Positions 61,012-64,000 of a stretch of 64,000 bases of DNA are shown here, in pieces (the first letter of the stretch is position 1; the number at the start of each line of letters is the position of its first letter). The translations under genes and the position numbers were made by a program. Source of the stretch: Chitinophagaceae bacterium BSSC1 (lineage in GTDB: Bacteria > Bacteroidota > Bacteroidia > Chitinophagales > Chitinophagaceae); assembly GCA_002256435.1 (NCBI GenBank), contig NKJC01000001.1, positions 1,116,001 through 1,180,000 of the forward strand, given 5' to 3'. The notes beneath the pieces are model-generated. The model did not search any database. It was not told the DNA's origin and saw only the letters and a program-made list of their open reading frames with translations.

Positions 61012-63387
61012 ATGAATTACTGGAAAAAAACCATTGCAGCAATGCTGCTGTTTTGCTGCGCGATGCCTTTTGTAAGTAAGGCCCAAGAAATAGACCTTGA
61101 ACACAAGCAGTGGCCTGCTTATTGGATTGGATTACCCAATATGTCTTGGAATGGCTATGGTGTTTATTTGTTTAGAAAAGATCTACAGCTAGACAAGCCA
61201 GTCAGTAAATTCTTGGTACATGTAACCGCAGATAATAGGTACAAACTTTATGTAAATGGACAATTGGTTTCTTTAGGCCCATCCCGTAGTGATATACAAC
61301 ACTGGAATTATACTACACTAGACCTTGCAGCATATTTAAAACAGGGCAAGAATCATATTGCTGCAAAAGTTTGGAATGAAGGAGAATTTATGCCGGAGGC
61401 ACAGATTAGCCATAGTACTGCTTTTTTAATTCAGGGTAATGGTGAACAAGAACAAGTGATCAATTCAAACAATAGTTGGTGGGCAAAACAAGACAGTGCC
61501 TATAGTCCTATTCCTGTTAAAATGAAGACCTACTATGTGGCGGGTCCCGGAGAAGCCATTGATTTTGCAAAACAAATTAAAGGATGGGAAACCATTGATC
61601 CAGAAAGTTCTGGTTGGAAACATACCCTCAAAATTCGCAATGCCAACCCCAAGAATATTTACAAATTAGACATGCCCGTTAGTTGGTCACTTATGCCAAG
61701 CACCCTACCTGAGATGGCTTATGTTCCACAACGCTTTGCAACAGTGAAAAGAGATGGCGGTCTTACCATACCTACTAGCTTTCCTGCTTCTAAAACAACT
61801 GTGACTATTCCTGCCAATAAAACCATTAGCATTTTATTGGACCAAGGAACTTTAACCAATGCTTATCCCGTTTTGGAATTTGCAAAAGGAAAATCAGCCA
61901 GTATTCAATTGGGATATGCAGAAGCACTGTTTACCCAGTATCCACAAAAGGGCAATAGGAATGAAGTGGATGGAAAAACATTTATTGGAAGAGAGGATCA
62001 ATTAATTTCTGATGGTTCAGAAGGCCAAGTCTTTAGCTCTTTGCAATTTAGAACCTTTAGATATTTATTGCTAACAGTAACTACTAAAAATGAAGCCTTA
62101 GAAATCAAAGACCTCTATAGTTATTTTACAGGCTATCCTTTTGAGCGCAAAGCCCAATTTGCCTCAAGCAACCCGCTCTTTAATCAGATCTTGGATATTG
62201 GTTGGAGAACTGCTAGACTCTGTGCTTGGGAAACTTATATGGATTGCCCTTATTATGAGCAGTTGCAATACATAGGTGACGCACGCATACAGGCCATGGT
62301 TTCTTTGTACAATACCGGTGATGATAGGTTGGTGCGCAATGCATTAACACAGATGGATAATTCAAGAATCTCTGAAGGGCTTACTTATAGTAGGCATCCA
62401 TCTCATACAGCACAATTGATTCCAACATTTTCGCTTTGGTATATTGCCATGCTCCGCGATTATTGGATCTATGGCAAGGATGAAAAATTTGTGAAAGATA
62501 AATTAGTAGGCACCCGTTCCATTCTAGATTATTATAGCAAGTACCAACTGGAAGACCACAGATTAAAAGAACTACCCTATTGGAATTTCACGGATTGGTG
62601 TACTACCAAGGGCTGGGATGGCGGAAGGGCTCCCATTGGTAAAGATGGCGCTTCTGCCGTGGTAGATTTTTTATTCCTCTATACTTTGCAACAAGCGGCG
62701 TCTATGGAACAGGAAATTGGCATGCCAGCTTATGCAACAAAATATCAAGAAGCCATCAAGGATTTACAAACTGCCATCAGAAAAAAATACTGGAACCCTA
62801 CCAAACAATTATTTGCAGATAGGGCAGAACAAGACTTGTATTCACAACACGCCAATACCTTGGCTATTCTTACAGGAACCGTAAAAGGTGCAGAAGCAAA
62901 ATCCTTGGCAGAAAAAATGATGCAAGACAAAAGCCTAACTGAAGCCACTATCTTTTTTAAATACTATGTGTACCAAGCATTAGTAGTTGCCGGCTATGGC
63001 GATGGTTATCTAGATTGGTTGGGCATCTGGAAAGAAAATATTCAACAAGGCTTAACCACTTGGGCCGAGATCTCAGACATCAACAATGCAAGATCTGATT
63101 GTCATGCATGGGGTGCTAGTCCCAATATTGAATTCTTTAGAACCGTATTGGGTATTGACAGTGATGCCCCAGGTTTTAAAAAGGTCAAAATTGTTCCGCA
63201 CTTGGGTAAGGAAACCAAGATCAGCGGTAGTATTCCTCACCCTTCGGGAACCATCAGCGCCAGCTACCAATTGCAAAATGGCAAATGGGAAATAGCCATT
63301 GAACTACCCAACAATACTAGCGGTTATTTAGACTGGAAGGGTAAGAAATTAGCGCTTTCTGCTGGTAAGAATCAATTTCATCTATAA
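61012..63387 (+). CDS. Second secreted GH78-like glycosidase
   Basis: A 791-residue secreted enzyme (signal ends SKAQ) with an N-terminal rhamnosidase-type beta-domain (KFLVHVTADNRYKLYVNGQL, GPSRSDIQHWNYTTLDLAAYL), a catalytic (alpha/alpha)6 domain containing CAWETYMDCPYYEQLQYIGD with the DCPYYEQ motif at about 415-425, and a C-terminal beta-domain. Compared with the first GH78 enzyme, the catalytic loop is DCPYYEQLQYIGDAR rather than DCPQRDERLGWTGDAQ, so the substrate is probably different. It lies 8 nt after the first, likely in one operon. Start ATG 61012. Confidence 0.92.
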   Translation: MNYWKKTIAAMLLFCCAMPFVSKAQEIDLEHKQWPAYWIGLPNMSWNGYGVYLFRKDLQLDKPVSKFLVHVTADNRYKLYVNGQLVSLGPSRSDIQHWNYTTLDLAAYLKQGKNHIAAKVWNEGEFMPEAQISHSTAFLIQGNGEQEQVINSNNSWWAKQDSAYSPIPVKMKTYYVAGPGEAIDFAKQIKGWETIDPESSGWKHTLKIRNANPKNIYKLDMPVSWSLMPSTLPEMAYVPQRFATVKRDGGLTIPTSFPASKTTVTIPANKTISILLDQGTLTNAYPVLEFAKGKSASIQLGYAEALFTQYPQKGNRNEVDGKTFIGREDQLISDGSEGQVFSSLQFRTFRYLLLTVTTKNEALEIKDLYSYFTGYPFERKAQFASSNPLFNQILDIGWRTARLCAWETYMDCPYYEQLQYIGDARIQAMVSLYNTGDDRLVRNALTQMDNSRISEGLTYSRHPSHTAQLIPTFSLWYIAMLRDYWIYGKDEKFVKDKLVGTRSILDYYSKYQLEDHRLKELPYWNFTDWCTTKGWDGGRAPIGKDGASAVVDFLFLYTLQQAASMEQEIGMPAYATKYQEAIKDLQTAIRKKYWNPTKQLFADRAEQDLYSQHANTLAILTGTVKGAEAKSLAEKMMQDKSLTEATIFFKYYVYQALVVAGYGDGYLDWLGIWKENIQQGLTTWAEISDINNARSDCHAWGASPNIEFFRTVLGIDSDAPGFKKVKIVPHLGKETKISGSIPHPSGTISASYQLQNGKWEIAIELPNNTSGYLDWKGKKLALSAGKNQFHL

Positions 63388-63412
63388 CTATTTCATCCAT
63401 TTTACAATACCG

Positions 63413-63453
63413 TTAATACACCCTTTTTTAATCTTGAAAAAAGGGTGTATTAA
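63413..63453. repeat. Perfect 17-bp inverted repeat with inverted T/A tracts
   Basis: TTAATACACCCTTTTTT (63413-63429) and its complement (63437-63453) enclose a 7-nt loop. The T and A tracts are next to the loop, not at the outer ends, and no T-run follows, so it is not a standard intrinsic terminator. It may be a hairpin that protects the 3' end or a binding site. Confidence 0.85.
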
Positions 63454-63542
63454 CCCCCCATTTTTGATTGGAAGATATCAAAGGCATTTGTAATTTGATG
63501 ATGCATTGGCGTCCCTGGCTAATGGTTCATTAAAGACCCAAC

Positions 63543-64000
63543 ATGCCCGTAACCAAAACGCCGGACCAATTCTTACAATTTAGCAGAGACCTGTTCTTTG
63601 TATTGAGGGGCATTTGGGTATTAATTGTTTTTTTCTGTTTTGCCATATTGGCCTTTCTTTTCTTGCCACAGGGAACTGATGTCTTATTGCTGTTACTGGA
63701 AAACAGTTTTCAGGTGGGTCATCCTACTACATTGCTGTTTTTATTGTTGGGGGTTTTCTTCTGGTCTATCTCGGCTGAATTTTGTTGCAGAATGCTGTTA
63801 TACATGACAGACAATTCAGGCCACTCCCTTTCAATAGCCTCCGTACAATCTAGAAAATCATTACAAGTGCTATTGGCAAAGTTTTGTTTGTACACACCCA
63901 TACTCATCTTAGGTTTAGGTTTGGTCAAAGCCTATTTTCAAAATCAGACTGATAGCCATTTTCCACTAGCAGTATTAATGATCCTGTTAAGCCTATTAAC
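63543..64000 (+). CDS. Membrane protein, partial (C-terminus beyond window)
   Basis: The frame starts at ATG 63543 and is open to the window edge (152 codons). The sequence is hydrophobic, with transmembrane segments near residues 20-45 (LRGIWVLIVFFCFAILAFLFL), 62-80 (LLFLLLGVFFWSISAEF) and 110-130 (FCLYTPILILGLGLVKAYF), and more probably follow. No family is recognisable from this part. It is separated from the GH78 gene by an inverted repeat and probably has its own promoter. Confidence 0.72.
   Translation, partial: MPVTKTPDQFLQFSRDLFFVLRGIWVLIVFFCFAILAFLFLPQGTDVLLLLLENSFQVGHPTTLLFLLLGVFFWSISAEFCCRMLLYMTDNSGHSLSIASVQSRKSLQVLLAKFCLYTPILILGLGLVKAYFQNQTDSHFPLAVLMILLSLL

Noticed and set aside
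63413..63453. Intrinsic terminator
   Set aside because: The T-tract is inside the stem next to the loop and no T-run follows; kept as an unassigned inverted repeat instead.

Overview
The window looks like chromosome of a member of the phylum Bacteroidota, most likely family Chitinophagaceae. The sequence features behind this are: a type IX secretion (T9SS) type B C-terminal sorting domain next to a PorP/SprF-like protein, an Oar-like TonB-dependent receptor behind a FecR anti-sigma factor and an ECF sigma factor, many Bacteroidota-type secreted proteins and lipoproteins of DUF families, moderate-to-low GC, few visible Shine-Dalgarno sites, and two matches to the Bacteroidota TAnnTTTG promoter box. 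The genus is not certain. I found no mobile elements, CRISPR arrays, rRNA or tRNA genes.

Layout. 1-4844 (minus): an AT-rich ECF sigma / FecR / Oar-like receptor locus, with the receptor cut by the left edge. 5048-10574: secreted amidohydrolase, DUF3500 and CHRD-domain proteins, and a GH3 glycosidase. 10805-14919: PAS histidine kinase, dCMP deaminase, PQQ-type sugar dehydrogenase, and a small Spy-like protein whose start codon lies inside a terminator-like hairpin. 14923-21590: small XRE regulator with a membrane protein, GNAT acetyltransferase, TPR histidine kinase, OYE-family reductase, GMC oxidoreductase. 21894-27494: two tandem DUF6150-like secreted proteins, a large T9SS type B-sorted surface protein and a PorP/SprF protein, probably one secretion-related unit. 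28148-34727: an AlkB-like dioxygenase, then a tight five-gene cluster (ethanolamine-type permease, glutamine synthetase-like ligase, iron alcohol dehydrogenase, class I amidotransferase-like hydrolase, aldehyde dehydrogenase) that reads as a complete gamma-glutamyl route for ethanolamine or a related amino alcohol. 34786-37468: GH30 glycosidase with a beta-propeller-like lipoprotein. 37628-40309: FIST sensor with a hybrid histidine kinase. 40312-47758 (minus): gnd-gluconokinase, DUF1684, DUF1080, recQ and corA, densely packed. 47867-53835: hypotheticals, an NdpA-like nucleoid protein, a two-component-type propeller lipoprotein, a serine hydrolase, and a membrane-anchored winged-helix regulator. 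53856-63387: an MG2/TonB-plug protein, a zinc alcohol dehydrogenase, and two GH78 rhamnosidase-like enzymes. The window ends inside a membrane protein.

Together the genes suggest a heterotrophic, glycan- and amine-using bacterium with surface sensing (ECF/FecR, FIST, PAS and TPR kinases). The most distinctive unit is the inferred vitamin B12-independent ethanolamine cassette. The most unusual local structure is the terminator-like hairpin overlapping the start codon at 14521. All functions are read from motifs and context; no database search was run.
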